Below, one piece after another: positions 25,286-34,843 of a DNA stretch of 64,000 nucleotides. Made by a program: the position numbers and the translations under genes. Within the stretch, counting starts at the first letter, position 1. Every line of letters starts with the position of its first letter. A model generated the notes under the pieces. It did no database searches. It was not told where the DNA came from and was given only the letters and a program-made list of their open reading frames with translations. The stretch covers positions 3,813,501 through 3,877,500 of the forward strand of contig NZ_CP046176.1 in assembly GCF_013009555.1 (NCBI RefSeq), in the 5' to 3' direction. The DNA comes from Phocaeicola dorei. Lineage in GTDB: Bacteria > Bacteroidota > Bacteroidia > Bacteroidales > Bacteroidaceae.

Positions 25286-27445
25286 TCAATCATCTTTATT
25301 TTCTTTAGCTTCAAATTCCTTCATTAATTTTTCTTGTACATCCGTCGGAACCAATTCATAGCTGGCAAACTTCATAATAAACGAAGCGCGCCCACCTGTC
25401 AAGGAACTCAAAGAAGTGGAATAAGAAGACATTTCTTTCAGAGGTACTTTCGCAACCAGTTTTTCATATCCACTTTCACTGCTCATACCCATAATCATAC
25501 CACGACGACCTTGCAAATCACTCATTACATCACCCATTTTGTCGCTAGGAACGAAAACTTCCACATCATAAATTGGCTCTAGAATCTTAGGCCCAGCATT
25601 CTTAAATGCCTCACTGAATGCATTACGTCCTGCAAGCATAAAGGAGATTTCATTTGAGTCTACCGGATGCATCTTACCATCATAAACAATCACTCGTACA
25701 TCACGCGCATATGAACCAGTCAACGGACCCTGCTCCATCCGGCTCATAATCCCTTTCAAGATAGCAGGCATAAAACGAGCATCAATAGATCCCCCCACAA
25801 TACTGTTAATAAAGACTAATTTACCACCCCATTCCAAAGGTATTTCCTCAGTCCCCTTCACATTTATCTTGAATTCCTGACCGTTAAACTTATACGTTTC
25901 GGGTACAGGCATTCCTTCATAATAAGGTTCAACAATGAGATGAACCTCACCAAATTGCCCTGCACCACCTGATTGTTTCTTGTGACGATAATCGGCACGA
26001 GCTGCTTTAGTGATTGTTTCACGATAAGGAATCTTAGGCTCCTCAAACTTAATCTGCAATTTTTCGTTATTCTCCAAACGCCACTTCAAGGTACGGAGAT
26101 GGAACTCACCTTGTCCATGCACAATAGTCTGTTTCAATTCTTTGGATTGCTCTACCTCCCAAGTAGGATCTTCCTCACGCATACGGTTCAATATAACCAT
26201 CATCTTCTCTACATCAGCCTCATTTACAGGCTTGATGGCGCGCGAGTATTTAGCATTAGGATATTTAATGAAATTAAACCGGTTTTCACAGTCTTTGCCG
26301 TTCAAGGTATTTCCAGTCTTTACATCTTTCAATTTCACAGTACAACCAATATCTCCGGCTACCAGCTCCGGCACCGGAATACGATTAGCTCCGGCACAAA
26401 CAAAAAGCTGTGCCATACGCTCTTTAGAGCCACGATCAGCATTAGTTAAATCATCACCTTCGTGTACCTTTCCACTCATCACTTTAAAATACTGCACACC
26501 ACCGATATGGGGTTCAACGGCAGTCTTGAAGAAATAAAGAGAAGTAGGTCCATTAGCATCGGGAGGCACAGGCACACCACGAGTATTATGAACTACAGGC
26601 ATATCTGATACGAATGGAACAACATTACCTAAAAATTCCATCAGACGACGGACACCCATATCTTTACCTGCACATACACAGAAAACAGGGAACATACCAC
26701 GTGCAGCCAATCCCTTACGGATGCCTTCACGCATTTCATCTTCAGTCAATGATTCCGATTCAAAGAATTTTTCCATCAATGTCTCATCATTTTCAGCAGC
26801 AGCCTCTACCAAAGCTTTATGCATCTCCAATGCCTTTTCTCTCTCAGAATCAGGAATTTCTTCAATTGTAGGAGCACCTCCTTCTGGTCCCCATGAATAT
26901 TTCTTCATCAACAGCACGTCAATGAGTTCATGAAAATTAGGTCCCGTTTCAAGAGGATATTGCACGGGAACTACCTTAGAGCCATAAATACTACGCAACT
27001 GTTCGAGTACATTGTCATAGTCACATTTCTCGTTATCAAGCTGATTAACCAAAAAGATAACTGGTTTGCCTAGTTTTTCTGTATAACGGAAGTGGTTCTG
27101 AGTGCCTACTTCGGGACCGTATTGTCCATTCAGTAGCAAAATAGCAGTATCGGTTACATTAAGCGCGGTTATGGCAGCCCCTACGAAGTCATCACTGCCC
27201 GGACAGTCAATTATATTTAGTTTTTTTCCATTCCACTCTACATGATAAACGGTAGAGAACACTGAATAACCATATTCTTGCTCTACCGGAAAATAATCAC
27301 TAACCGTGTTTTTGGCAGTAATTCTGCCACGACGTTTTATAATACCACTCTCAAAGAGCAAAGACTCTGTGAGGGTGGTTTTACCTGAGCCATCATTGCC
27401 AAGAAGTGCAATGTTTTTAATTTCGTTAGTCTGATATACTTTCAT
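25286..27445 (-). CDS. Elongation factor G paralog (EF-G2) with altered GTPase motifs
   Basis: EF-G drives tRNA-mRNA translocation on the ribosome. This 719-residue protein has the full five-domain EF-G layout and an intact P loop, GNDGSGKT (16-23). The other G motifs are unusual. Switch I reads EYGYS (57-61) where EF-G has ERGIT. G3 reads DCPGSDDF (80-87) with Ser84 in place of the catalytic His of DTPGHVDF. G4 is NQLD (134-137) instead of NKMD. This fits the Bacteroides EF-G2 group (B. thetaiotaomicron BT2167), reported to translocate without hydrolysing GTP and to be needed under carbon starvation and in the gut. The canonical fusA lies elsewhere. The gene is monocistronic. Confidence 0.88.
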   Translation of the reverse strand: MKVYQTNEIKNIALLGNDGSGKTTLTESLLFESGIIKRRGRITAKNTVSDYFPVEQEYGYSVFSTVYHVEWNGKKLNIIDCPGSDDFVGAAITALNVTDTAILLLNGQYGPEVGTQNHFRYTEKLGKPVIFLVNQLDNEKCDYDNVLEQLRSIYGSKVVPVQYPLETGPNFHELIDVLLMKKYSWGPEGGAPTIEEIPDSEREKALEMHKALVEAAAENDETLMEKFFESESLTEDEMREGIRKGLAARGMFPVFCVCAGKDMGVRRLMEFLGNVVPFVSDMPVVHNTRGVPVPPDANGPTSLYFFKTAVEPHIGGVQYFKVMSGKVHEGDDLTNADRGSKERMAQLFVCAGANRIPVPELVAGDIGCTVKLKDVKTGNTLNGKDCENRFNFIKYPNAKYSRAIKPVNEADVEKMMVILNRMREEDPTWEVEQSKELKQTIVHGQGEFHLRTLKWRLENNEKLQIKFEEPKIPYRETITKAARADYRHKKQSGGAGQFGEVHLIVEPYYEGMPVPETYKFNGQEFKINVKGTEEIPLEWGGKLVFINSIVGGSIDARFMPAILKGIMSRMEQGPLTGSYARDVRVIVYDGKMHPVDSNEISFMLAGRNAFSEAFKNAGPKILEPIYDVEVFVPSDKMGDVMSDLQGRRGMIMGMSSESGYEKLVAKVPLKEMSSYSTSLSSLTGGRASFIMKFASYELVPTDVQEKLMKEFEAKENKDD

Positions 27446-27604
27446 GATATCTAAGGTTTAATTATTAACAAACGGATATGTGTTTCATATCTCCTAAAAA
27501 TGTGGAGCGCAAATTAGAAAATAAAGAGAAAAAAAACAACTTAAAGGATAGTGTTACTAAACTATGTTTTACGACAGATATTCTATATTAGCATTATTTT
27601 TTTG

Positions 27605-27612
27605 TAACTTTG
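27605..27612 (+). promoter_or_regulatory. -7 box of hemW
   Basis: TAACTTTG lies 17 bp before the hemW ATG; no clear -33 element. Confidence 0.5.
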
Positions 27613-27629
27613 CCACAAAATAAGTTATC

Positions 27630-28760
27630 ATGGCAGGCATCTACCTACATATACCCTTCTGCAAAAAGCGTTGCATTTACTGTGATTTTTTCTCTACTAC
27701 TCGTAAAGAACAGAAAACAGCATACATCCGTGCATTGTGCCACGAACTAACTAACCGGAAAGACTATCTGAAAGGAGAACCCATAGAAACGATTTATCTA
27801 GGTGGCGGTACTCCCTCACAATTGGCTAAAGAGGATTTCGAAGCTATTTTCTCCCATATTTATAAGGTGTATAAAGTAACCCCCAATGCCGAAATTACTT
27901 TAGAAGCTAATCCCGATGACTTAACATCGGAGTATATCTCTATGCTACGCACCTTTCCTTTCAACCGGATAAGTATGGGAATTCAAACTTTCCAGGAAAC
28001 GACTTTAAAACAACTCCAACGACGACATACCGCCGACCAAGCCATTCGTGCCTTCCAAGGCTGCCGCACGGCAGGTTTCCAAAATATCAGTATTGACCTG
28101 ATGTATGGGCTGCCCGGCGAAACGCTCACCTCATGGAAAAAAGATTTAAAACAAGCCCTTTCCTTACACCCGGAACATATTTCCGCTTATCATCTTATTT
28201 ATGAGGAAGGAACTCCCCTGTGGAAACTCCGCGAACAACATAAAGTAGAAGAAGCAGACGAGGACTTAAGCGTTTCCCTGTTCGGTACACTAATCGACGA
28301 GCTCACTACTGCCGGATACGAGCATTATGAAATATCCAATTTCTGTTTGCCAGGTCTTCATTCCCGGCACAATTCCAGTTACTGGACAGAAAAGCAATAT
28401 TTAGGTTGCGGTCCTTCCGCACATTCCTATAATGGCATTTCACGCCAATGGAATGTAGCTTCACTAGATAAATATATAGAGGGGATCTCAAGCGGAAATC
28501 CCACATTCGAAGTAGAAGAACTTGACCTATATACCCGTTACAATGATTTTGTCATTACCCACATACGTACACAATGGGGAATGCCACTGCCCAAACTCGG
28601 GAAACAATACGGAGAAGAACTGTACAAATACTGCCTACGTATGGCCACTCCACATTTACAACAAGGAACACTGGAAATAAAAAACGATACGCTGAAACTG
28701 ACCCGTAAAGGCGTTTTTATATCAGACGGGATCATGAGCGACATGCTTTGGGTGGAGTAA
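27630..28760 (+). CDS. hemW: Radical SAM heme chaperone HemW (HemN-like)
   Basis: HemW binds heme and S-adenosylmethionine and is thought to deliver heme to respiratory proteins. It resembles the oxygen-independent coproporphyrinogen oxidase HemN but lacks its N-terminal extension. The 376-residue protein starts MAGIYLHIPFCKKRCIYCDFF, with the CxxxCxxC cluster at Cys11, 15 and 18. It continues with YLGGGTPSQL, LEANPDD, RISMGIQTF and the SIDLMYGLPGE strand. The ending right at the first cluster, without HemN's extra N-terminal segment, favours HemW. It is a single gene with its own promoter. Confidence 0.9.
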   Translation: MAGIYLHIPFCKKRCIYCDFFSTTRKEQKTAYIRALCHELTNRKDYLKGEPIETIYLGGGTPSQLAKEDFEAIFSHIYKVYKVTPNAEITLEANPDDLTSEYISMLRTFPFNRISMGIQTFQETTLKQLQRRHTADQAIRAFQGCRTAGFQNISIDLMYGLPGETLTSWKKDLKQALSLHPEHISAYHLIYEEGTPLWKLREQHKVEEADEDLSVSLFGTLIDELTTAGYEHYEISNFCLPGLHSRHNSSYWTEKQYLGCGPSAHSYNGISRQWNVASLDKYIEGISSGNPTFEVEELDLYTRYNDFVITHIRTQWGMPLPKLGKQYGEELYKYCLRMATPHLQQGTLEIKNDTLKLTRKGVFISDGIMSDMLWVE

Positions 28761-28814
28761 CTAATACTTCAGCGAATATTCACATATGCTATTTTAAAAG
28801 CATCCCCCAAAAAT

Positions 28815-29132
28815 AAATGAATAATTTTATAAAATACGATAGGGAGATTTTCAAGTTTCCCTGTCTTTACTTATATAAACCAATAAACTAAAAAGATATG
28901 AAAACAAGTACGCGCATAGTTCTTCCATTCTTCTACGCATTAATGGAAGCTTATGCTTACAATAGCGAAAACGATTCTGAAGAACACAGGAAAACGGAAC
29001 AAAAGAGTTCCGAATGCAACCATAACACAAATCAAATTTTGGAAACTCTTTCTCCAAATATTACAAAGAGGATAACAGACTCTGAATAAAGGCATATAAA
29101 TTATTGAATAATAAAAGAAAACTAAAAACTAA
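28815..29132 (+). pseudogene. Deletion scar: remnants of sigma, lipoprotein and FecR genes
   Basis: This stretch aligns piecewise with the intact unit further on. 28815-28842 matches the 3' end of the sigma gene (33427-33458). 28838-28925 matches the sigma-lipoprotein spacer and the start of the lipoprotein gene, including the conserved TAAACTAAAAAGA before the ATG. 29100-29132 matches the 3' end of fecR and its junction with the receptor gene. A 63-residue frame at 28898-29089 begins KTSTRIVLPFFYAL, like RTNTRLVLPFFYAL of the intact lipoprotein. It then has EAYAY where the lipobox Cys should be and loses all similarity. I read it as the relic of a deleted sigma-lipoprotein-FecR block, not a functional gene. 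Confidence 0.75.
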
Positions 29133-31784
29133 ATGATTTCTTCAACTTGCAATCAATACAGTATCAGGGGAATTTTCTTGATACTGTTACTAATGATTTC
29201 CACTACATTCATACAGGCCCAAAAAGCAGATCTTTCTTTCAGCATTCACTTAAAAAAAGCGAATCTGAAAGAATTCATATTTGAAATAGAAAAAGCCTCC
29301 GGCTACTCTTTTATTTATGGAGAGGAAATCATCCTTAAACATCCTATAACCCTCAGTCTAAGAAAAGCTCCATTAAGCCTGATTTTACAGAAAGCTTTTG
29401 CTGGACAGAATATCAGTTTCAAAATAAACAAAAATCACATTATATTAAAAAAATACGCTCTACAATCCAGCAAGAAATCTTTTACCCTGAACGGGTATGT
29501 ATTGGACAGTATATCGAAAGAAACATTGATAGGTGCCAATATTTATGATCAGAAAAACGGAGTGGGTACTACTACCAATCCTTTCGGATACTTTAGCATC
29601 ACATTGCCTGAGGGAGGCACTAAACTAAACTTTTCATATATAGGCTATGCAGTAAAACAAGTGTCTTTGCACCTATGGAAAGATACTATGCTGACCATCC
29701 AACTCCACAATGACAACCAACTGAATGAGGTCATTATCTTGTCCGACAAACCCGAAACGGGTATTCAAAGCAGTCGTATGGGAGCAAGCAGTATTCCTAT
29801 TCCCCACATAAAAAACACACCGGCATTGATGAGTGAGGCAGACGTACTAAAATCCATCCAACTACTGCCCGGTGTACAAAACGGAATGAACGGAACCAGT
29901 GGGTTATATGTACGCGGAGGAGGTCCGGACCAAAATCTTTATTTATTAGACGGTGTACCTTTATATAATGTAGATCATACACTGGGCCTGTTATCGGTCT
30001 TCACTCCGGAAGCCGTGAAAAAAGTCGATTTATACAAAAGTAGCTTTCCGGCACGATTCGGCGGACGTCTTTCATCTATTGTCGATGTCCGTACCAATGA
30101 CGGAAACATGCAGCTCTATCATGGAAGCTTGACTATCGGTCTTCTCACTTCACATCTGCAATTTGAAGGACCTATATGGAAAGATCATACTTCCTTCATT
30201 ATCTCAGCACGACGCAGTTATATTGACTGTTTCCTCCCACTAGTTATGCCAAAGGACGAACGGGGCGGTTATAGTTTGTATGACATCAACGCCAAGCTAA
30301 ATCATCGCTTTAGTGAACAAGATCGCCTTTTCATCTCTTTCTATAAAGGAAAAGACCACGTCTACTATAAATACAAAGATGAAGATAAGTTCAAGCAAAC
30401 TCACAATTGGGGAAACATATTACTGAACACACGCTGGAATCATGTTTTCACACCCCAACTATTCAGTAATACTACGCTGGCATACAATCGTTATGTTTTT
30501 GATATCAGACAAGAGGAAACTTCCAGCATACAACAACCTGATGGTTCCACAATCATCAATGGTTCCAACAATCTGTTTCACTCCGGCATCAGTGATCTTA
30601 GCATTAGTACGGATTTTGATTATCATCCGTTACCGGCACACAACATCAAATTTGGAGCGAAATACATATATCATCAGTTCGCTCCGGAAGTGCAGACCGT
30701 AAATCAACACAATTCCGACAATGGATATCCACAAACTAACGACAATTATAGTTTGAACAATTCTCATATCCATGCTCATGACTTTTCCTTGTATGCCGAA
30801 GATGATCTTATTCTGAACGAACATTGGAAAATAAATGCCGGATTGCACTTTTCATTTTTTAATGTACAAAAACAGACTTATCTTTCTTTGCAACCCCGTC
30901 TTTCCATAAGTTTCCAAGCGACCTCAAATATCATCTTAAAAAGTTCTTTTTCACAGATGAGCCAGTGTACCCAATTATTATCTACTGCATCACTGGCCAT
31001 GCCTTCCGACCTTTGGGTGCCCGTCACACGCCACATCCGCCCCATGAAATCTTTTCAATATGCTGTAGGAGTATACTATACCGGTATCAAGAATTGGGAA
31101 TTTTCCATAGAAGGATACTATAAAGATATGTATAATGTATTAGAATATAAAGACGGAGAAAGTTTTCTAGGTTCTTCCCATAACTGGGAAGACAAAGTAG
31201 AAATGGGCAAAGGACGTTCATTCGGAGTGGAGTTTATGGCACAAAAAACTGCAGGGCTCCTTACTGGATGGATTAATTACACCCTATCCAAATCCGACCG
31301 GCAATTCAGTACGGACGGGATCAATAATGGTAAACGTTTCCCTTACCAATATGACCGCCGACATACCTTGAATCTCACTCTAAATTATCAATTGACACGA
31401 CGGATCGACTTCAATATGTCATGGACTTATGCATCAGGTTGCATGGCAACACTTCCTACAGAGAAGACACATACAGAACTACCACCTACCAATGTACCAC
31501 CTTCCTGGATTATGGATAATTTGAACAAAGGAGATATGGATCATTCTAGTTCACGAAATAACTACAGATTGCCTGCAAGCCACCAATTGAATATAGGATT
31601 CAACTTCCATAAACAGACCCGGCACGGAGAACGGATATGGAATATCAGTATCCTAAATGCCTACAATGCCATGAACCCCAACTTTGTCTATATCAGCAGG
31701 GAAGCACAAACAGGAAAGCCTATATTGAAAAAAATGACAATCTTGCCATGTATTCCTTCATTTTCATACACTTATAAATTTTAA
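29133..31784 (+). CDS. STN-domain TonB-dependent receptor, copy A
   Basis: An outer-membrane transporter/transducer of 883 residues. After a signal peptide (about 1-30) comes an STN/secretin-like domain (about 36-95) that in such receptors contacts an anti-sigma FecR protein. A carboxypeptidase-D-like beta domain (about 113-200), the TonB plug (about 225-330) and a 22-strand-type barrel ending in an aromatic residue (YTYKF) follow. It is highly similar along its whole length to copy B (34844-37519). Unlike copy B it has no sigma/FecR genes before it, only a scar. Its STN domain may now signal to the FecR of copy B or to nothing. The substrate is unknown. Confidence 0.9.
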   Translation: MISSTCNQYSIRGIFLILLLMISTTFIQAQKADLSFSIHLKKANLKEFIFEIEKASGYSFIYGEEIILKHPITLSLRKAPLSLILQKAFAGQNISFKINKNHIILKKYALQSSKKSFTLNGYVLDSISKETLIGANIYDQKNGVGTTTNPFGYFSITLPEGGTKLNFSYIGYAVKQVSLHLWKDTMLTIQLHNDNQLNEVIILSDKPETGIQSSRMGASSIPIPHIKNTPALMSEADVLKSIQLLPGVQNGMNGTSGLYVRGGGPDQNLYLLDGVPLYNVDHTLGLLSVFTPEAVKKVDLYKSSFPARFGGRLSSIVDVRTNDGNMQLYHGSLTIGLLTSHLQFEGPIWKDHTSFIISARRSYIDCFLPLVMPKDERGGYSLYDINAKLNHRFSEQDRLFISFYKGKDHVYYKYKDEDKFKQTHNWGNILLNTRWNHVFTPQLFSNTTLAYNRYVFDIRQEETSSIQQPDGSTIINGSNNLFHSGISDLSISTDFDYHPLPAHNIKFGAKYIYHQFAPEVQTVNQHNSDNGYPQTNDNYSLNNSHIHAHDFSLYAEDDLILNEHWKINAGLHFSFFNVQKQTYLSLQPRLSISFQATSNIILKSSFSQMSQCTQLLSTASLAMPSDLWVPVTRHIRPMKSFQYAVGVYYTGIKNWEFSIEGYYKDMYNVLEYKDGESFLGSSHNWEDKVEMGKGRSFGVEFMAQKTAGLLTGWINYTLSKSDRQFSTDGINNGKRFPYQYDRRHTLNLTLNYQLTRRIDFNMSWTYASGCMATLPTEKTHTELPPTNVPPSWIMDNLNKGDMDHSSSRNNYRLPASHQLNIGFNFHKQTRHGERIWNISILNAYNAMNPNFVYISREAQTGKPILKKMTILPCIPSFSYTYKF

Positions 31785-31790
31785 AATCCA

Positions 31791-32777
31791 ATGAAAAAAT
31801 ACTTTTTATTTCTTTGTGTATTTGTTATTTTAAGCGCATGTACCAATACCATTGGTTATTTACCCGATGATGAACCTAAAAAACTGATCGTAAATGCCAT
31901 GATGCAAACTGAAAATAACGATAACCGGATTTATCTGCATTACACAGGATGGACAGCTACCACTCCTGTCACCGATGGTATCATACACCTGTATATCAAC
32001 GGAAAACTGTCAGAAACAATCACTGCGGAAGATGATTACTACCCAGTAAAAAGCATATTCCGAACAGGAGATAAAGTGAAAATAGAGGCTTCTTCAGAAA
32101 ATGGTAAATATAAAGCAAAAGCGGAAACACGCATCAGTGCACCCTTACAGATTATAAATGTAGATACAACCTATATAAGTTTAAGAGATTATAACAGCTG
32201 GGTAGGAGGCAAGCCTGTATATGACAATTATCTTCGGCTTAACATTCAATTAAAACAACCCGATATAGAGGCAGAGAATACATACTATCGTCTTGAAATA
32301 AAACAGATTTTTTATTCTCATAAATGGCATGACGGCAGGGACACTCTCAGTATTGACACGACTTATAACTATAATTATATTTATGACACCGCCTTGACAG
32401 ACGGCAAACCCGGACATGCTATAGATGAAGGATTCGAGCTTATTCAGAAATGGAACAATTATTTTGGCCTTTTTAAAAGCTGTTATTTTAAAAACAGGGA
32501 ATATAACATGACGATAGATTTAAAAGAAGACATCAACTATATACATATAGATTCTCAGAAAGCAGAGCGATATATCAGTATCCGGTTTTACAGTATTTCA
32601 GAAAGTGAACATAGATATTTGTATGCCATGTCCTCTGCATTAGATTTTGATGCCGAAAATTTTATTTATGCAGTTCCCCTTATTCCCAATAATATAAAAG
32701 GAGGAATAGGTATATTCAGTATTGCCAACCAAGTAGAATATAAATTGAAAGAAGAAAATTGCCAAGACAGATACTAA
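31791..32777 (+). CDS. DUF4249-like lipoprotein, copy A
   Basis: A 328-residue surface-type lipoprotein encoded 6 bp after its receptor. The signal peptide ends in a lipobox at ILSAC, so the mature protein starts at Cys17. The N-terminal part (LIVNAMMQTEN..., IHLYINGKLSETI, FRTGDKVKIEAS) resembles the beta-sandwich of DUF4249 proteins, which regularly sit beside TonB receptors in Bacteroidetes. The C-terminal half has the conserved NIKGGIGIF ending. The paralog is at 37526-38557. A role as substrate-binding partner of the receptor is inferred from context. Confidence 0.82.
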   Translation: MKKYFLFLCVFVILSACTNTIGYLPDDEPKKLIVNAMMQTENNDNRIYLHYTGWTATTPVTDGIIHLYINGKLSETITAEDDYYPVKSIFRTGDKVKIEASSENGKYKAKAETRISAPLQIINVDTTYISLRDYNSWVGGKPVYDNYLRLNIQLKQPDIEAENTYYRLEIKQIFYSHKWHDGRDTLSIDTTYNYNYIYDTALTDGKPGHAIDEGFELIQKWNNYFGLFKSCYFKNREYNMTIDLKEDINYIHIDSQKAERYISIRFYSISESEHRYLYAMSSALDFDAENFIYAVPLIPNNIKGGIGIFSIANQVEYKLKEENCQDRY

Positions 32778-32857
32778 GAAGAAGGCTTCAGTTCCTCTCA
32801 TACAATAAATCAAAACTAAAAGTTCTAAAATGAATAGCACATCTATTTACATTTTAG

Positions 32858-32865
32858 TAGCTTTG
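32858..32865 (+). promoter_or_regulatory. -7 box of the ECF sigma operon
   Basis: TAGCTTTG lies 24 bp before the ATG at 32890. An ATG at 32830 would precede the promoter, so the sigma start is set at 32890 (or 32905). Confidence 0.5.
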
Positions 32866-32889
32866 CATCCGATTATAACATTAACAAAC

Positions 32890-33456
32890 ATGCCCAACAC
32901 GGCAATGGAGGCAACTGAACTACTCAAAGAAATACAGAAGCATGATTCCCAACAGGCTTTCCGGTCTTTATACGATATGTATTATGACCGTTTCTTTCGT
33001 ATCGCCTTTTATTACCTTCAACGGGATGAATGGGCTCAAGAAGTAATTTTAGATGTTTTTACCACGCTTTGGAATCATCGAAAAAGTCAGCTTATTCCCG
33101 ATGATTTTAATAAGTACAGCTATATATTAATAAGAAATGCCGCTCTGAACTATTTGGAAAAAGAACAAAGGAGGGAAGCCTCGCCTCTGGAAAATATGCC
33201 GGAAATATCTTCTTCCAACCTTTCTCCTGAAGAACAAATGATGAATGAAGAGTTATTTAACATTTATGAGAACTCACTGAATGAATTACCTGAACGTTGC
33301 CGAACAATCTTTATTAAAGTCCGCGAAGAAAAACAAAGTTATGCTTCCGTTGCCGAAGAACTTAATATAAGCCCTAAAACAGTAGATGCCCAGTTACAAA
33401 AAGCTGTAACCCGACTCAAAGAAAAAATTAACAATTATTTTAGAAATAGACGATAG
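32890..33456 (+). CDS. ECF-type RNA polymerase sigma-70 factor
   Basis: An extracytoplasmic-function sigma factor of about 188 residues. Region 2 spans AFRSLYDMYYDRFFRIAFYYL to EVILDVFTTLWNHR, and region 4 spans LNELPERCRTIFIKVREEKQSYASVAEELNISPKTVDAQL with the helix-turn-helix. It fits the Bacteroidetes FecI-like group that works with a FecR anti-sigma and an STN receptor, both encoded downstream. The operon order is sigma, small lipoprotein, FecR, receptor, DUF4249 lipoprotein. The stop codon lies inside a conserved hairpin. The copy-A unit has lost its equivalent. Confidence 0.88.
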   Translation: MPNTAMEATELLKEIQKHDSQQAFRSLYDMYYDRFFRIAFYYLQRDEWAQEVILDVFTTLWNHRKSQLIPDDFNKYSYILIRNAALNYLEKEQRREASPLENMPEISSSNLSPEEQMMNEELFNIYENSLNELPERCRTIFIKVREEKQSYASVAEELNISPKTVDAQLQKAVTRLKEKINNYFRNRR

Positions 33457-33479
33457 GGAGTTTTCCAGATTCTCCTGTC
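33452..33479 (+). promoter_or_regulatory. Conserved RNA hairpin after the sigma gene
   Basis: GATAGGGAG (33452-33460) pairs with CTCCTGTC (33472-33479), overlapping the sigma stop codon. The related scar has GATAGGGA (28838-28845) with TCCCTGTC (28858-28865). The inner pairs differ between copies but both fold, which points to a structure under selection, perhaps tuning sigma versus downstream expression. Confidence 0.45.
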
Positions 33480-33511
33480 TTTATCAATAGAAACTAATAA
33501 ACTAAAAAGAC

Positions 33512-33919
33512 ATGAGAACAAATACACGTTTAGTATTACCATTTTTTTATGCCCTGCTTATAAGTGCATGTAGTAACAACGACAACTATCCCAAAGAGTA
33601 TATAGGCTTTGAAAAACAATTCATATCACACACCTATGATACAAAGAACGAGGAAGAAACCCTTACTTTAAAAATAATAGCTGCCGAAAAACAAGACACA
33701 GACCGTAAACTGACCATTAGCAGTTCTACAAGTAACAATAGCTTCCACATTCAAAATGCCCATCCGGTCATCTTGAAAGGAAAGAAATCAGTAAAAATAG
33801 ATATCATTCTTTATCCTAAACAAATAAAAAGCGTACAACGTATCATACGGTTGATCTGTACTCCTGACGGAAAAGACGCAAAAATTTCTGAAATTTCTAT
33901 CCGTCTGCAAAAGAAGTAG
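33512..33919 (+). CDS. Small lipoprotein in the sigma/FecR operon
   Basis: A 135-residue lipoprotein; the signal peptide ends at a lipobox (ISAC), giving a mature start at Cys20. The mature part is beta-rich and resembles a single immunoglobulin-like or Calx-beta-like domain (ETLTLKIIAAEKQ..., KKSVKIDIILYPKQ), but I do not recognise a named family. It lies between the sigma and fecR genes, 55 bp after the former and 26 bp before the latter. A link to signal transfer is inferred from context. Its 5' end is duplicated in the scar at 28898. Confidence 0.7.
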   Translation: MRTNTRLVLPFFYALLISACSNNDNYPKEYIGFEKQFISHTYDTKNEEETLTLKIIAAEKQDTDRKLTISSSTSNNSFHIQNAHPVILKGKKSVKIDIILYPKQIKSVQRIIRLICTPDGKDAKISEISIRLQKK

Positions 33920-33945
33920 TATCTTTGTCCAGCAAATAAAATAAC

Positions 33946-34836
33946 ATGAATTCACCGAAATCAGACAAAGAACTGGACGAATGGTTGGAATTATTATCTT
34001 CTTCCACTCATTCACCGCAGGGAAAATTCTCGGCGGAGAAAAGTTATAATATATTGCAACAACGTCTTCAACCGGCATACCGCAAGCACAAAATACTTTC
34101 CATTCGGTATACAGTTGCTGTGGCTGCCGGTTTCGTCCTGCTTATAGGTTTCGGTTGGATGTTTTATTTTTACCAACGTCCGGTACGTACACTGATTGTT
34201 TCCACCAATATACAAACTCAATGCATCCAATTACCGGATGGCTCTAAAGTAACCCTAAACCGACATTCCCAATTGAGCTATCCGGAAACTTTCAACAAGG
34301 AACGAATCGTAAAGCTGAATGGAGAAGCTTATTTTGAAGTCAGTAAAAATCCTAAAAAACCATTTCGTGTCAAAGCAAACGGAGTTACCATCAGGGTATT
34401 AGGCACGCATTTTAATGTCAATGCCTATGCCTCCGATTCTTTAGTAGAAACAACCCTGCTGGAAGGTAGTGTATCCGTCAGTAACAATGCCAACGGTAAA
34501 CAAATGATATTAAAGCCCAATGAAACAGCCATTTATCGTAAATCGACTGGAATATTGTCTATGCACATTAATGCAAATGCACAGAACGAAATAAGTTGGC
34601 GTGAAGGTGTTCTTTCTTTTAATGACATATCTATGGGAGAAATCGCTCGTCAACTATCCCATCATTTTAATGTCACCATACAGATAAAAAGCGAACAGTT
34701 ACGTAATTATAAATTAAATGCACGTTTCAAGCAAAACGAAACGTTGGAAGAAATTCTAGAAATGTTGGCTCCCATCGTAGGTTTTACTTATCACATGCCC
34801 CAATCCAATCTTATTGAACTAAAGCAAGAAAACTAA
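33946..34836 (+). CDS. FecR-family anti-sigma factor
   Basis: A 296-residue inner-membrane signal transducer. The cytoplasmic N-terminus (about 1-55) should hold the sigma factor. One membrane helix (about 56-75, TVAVAAGFVLLIGFGWMFYF) leads to the periplasmic FecR domain with LPDGSKVTLNRHSQLSYPETF and RIVKLNGEAYFEVSKNPKKPFRVKA (about 95-160). A C-terminal STN-interacting domain (DUF4974-like, about 225-290) completes it. The receptor gene starts 7 bp later. The mechanism known from FecA/FecR/FecI is that substrate binding to the receptor relieves the sigma factor. Confidence 0.9.
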   Translation: MNSPKSDKELDEWLELLSSSTHSPQGKFSAEKSYNILQQRLQPAYRKHKILSIRYTVAVAAGFVLLIGFGWMFYFYQRPVRTLIVSTNIQTQCIQLPDGSKVTLNRHSQLSYPETFNKERIVKLNGEAYFEVSKNPKKPFRVKANGVTIRVLGTHFNVNAYASDSLVETTLLEGSVSVSNNANGKQMILKPNETAIYRKSTGILSMHINANAQNEISWREGVLSFNDISMGEIARQLSHHFNVTIQIKSEQLRNYKLNARFKQNETLEEILEMLAPIVGFTYHMPQSNLIELKQEN

Positions 34837-34843
34837 AAAACAA

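Noticed and set aside
28898-29089. 63-codon frame as a functional small protein
   Set aside because: Its start copies the lipoprotein gene at 33512, but the lipobox is lost and similarity ends abruptly, so it is treated as part of a deletion scar.
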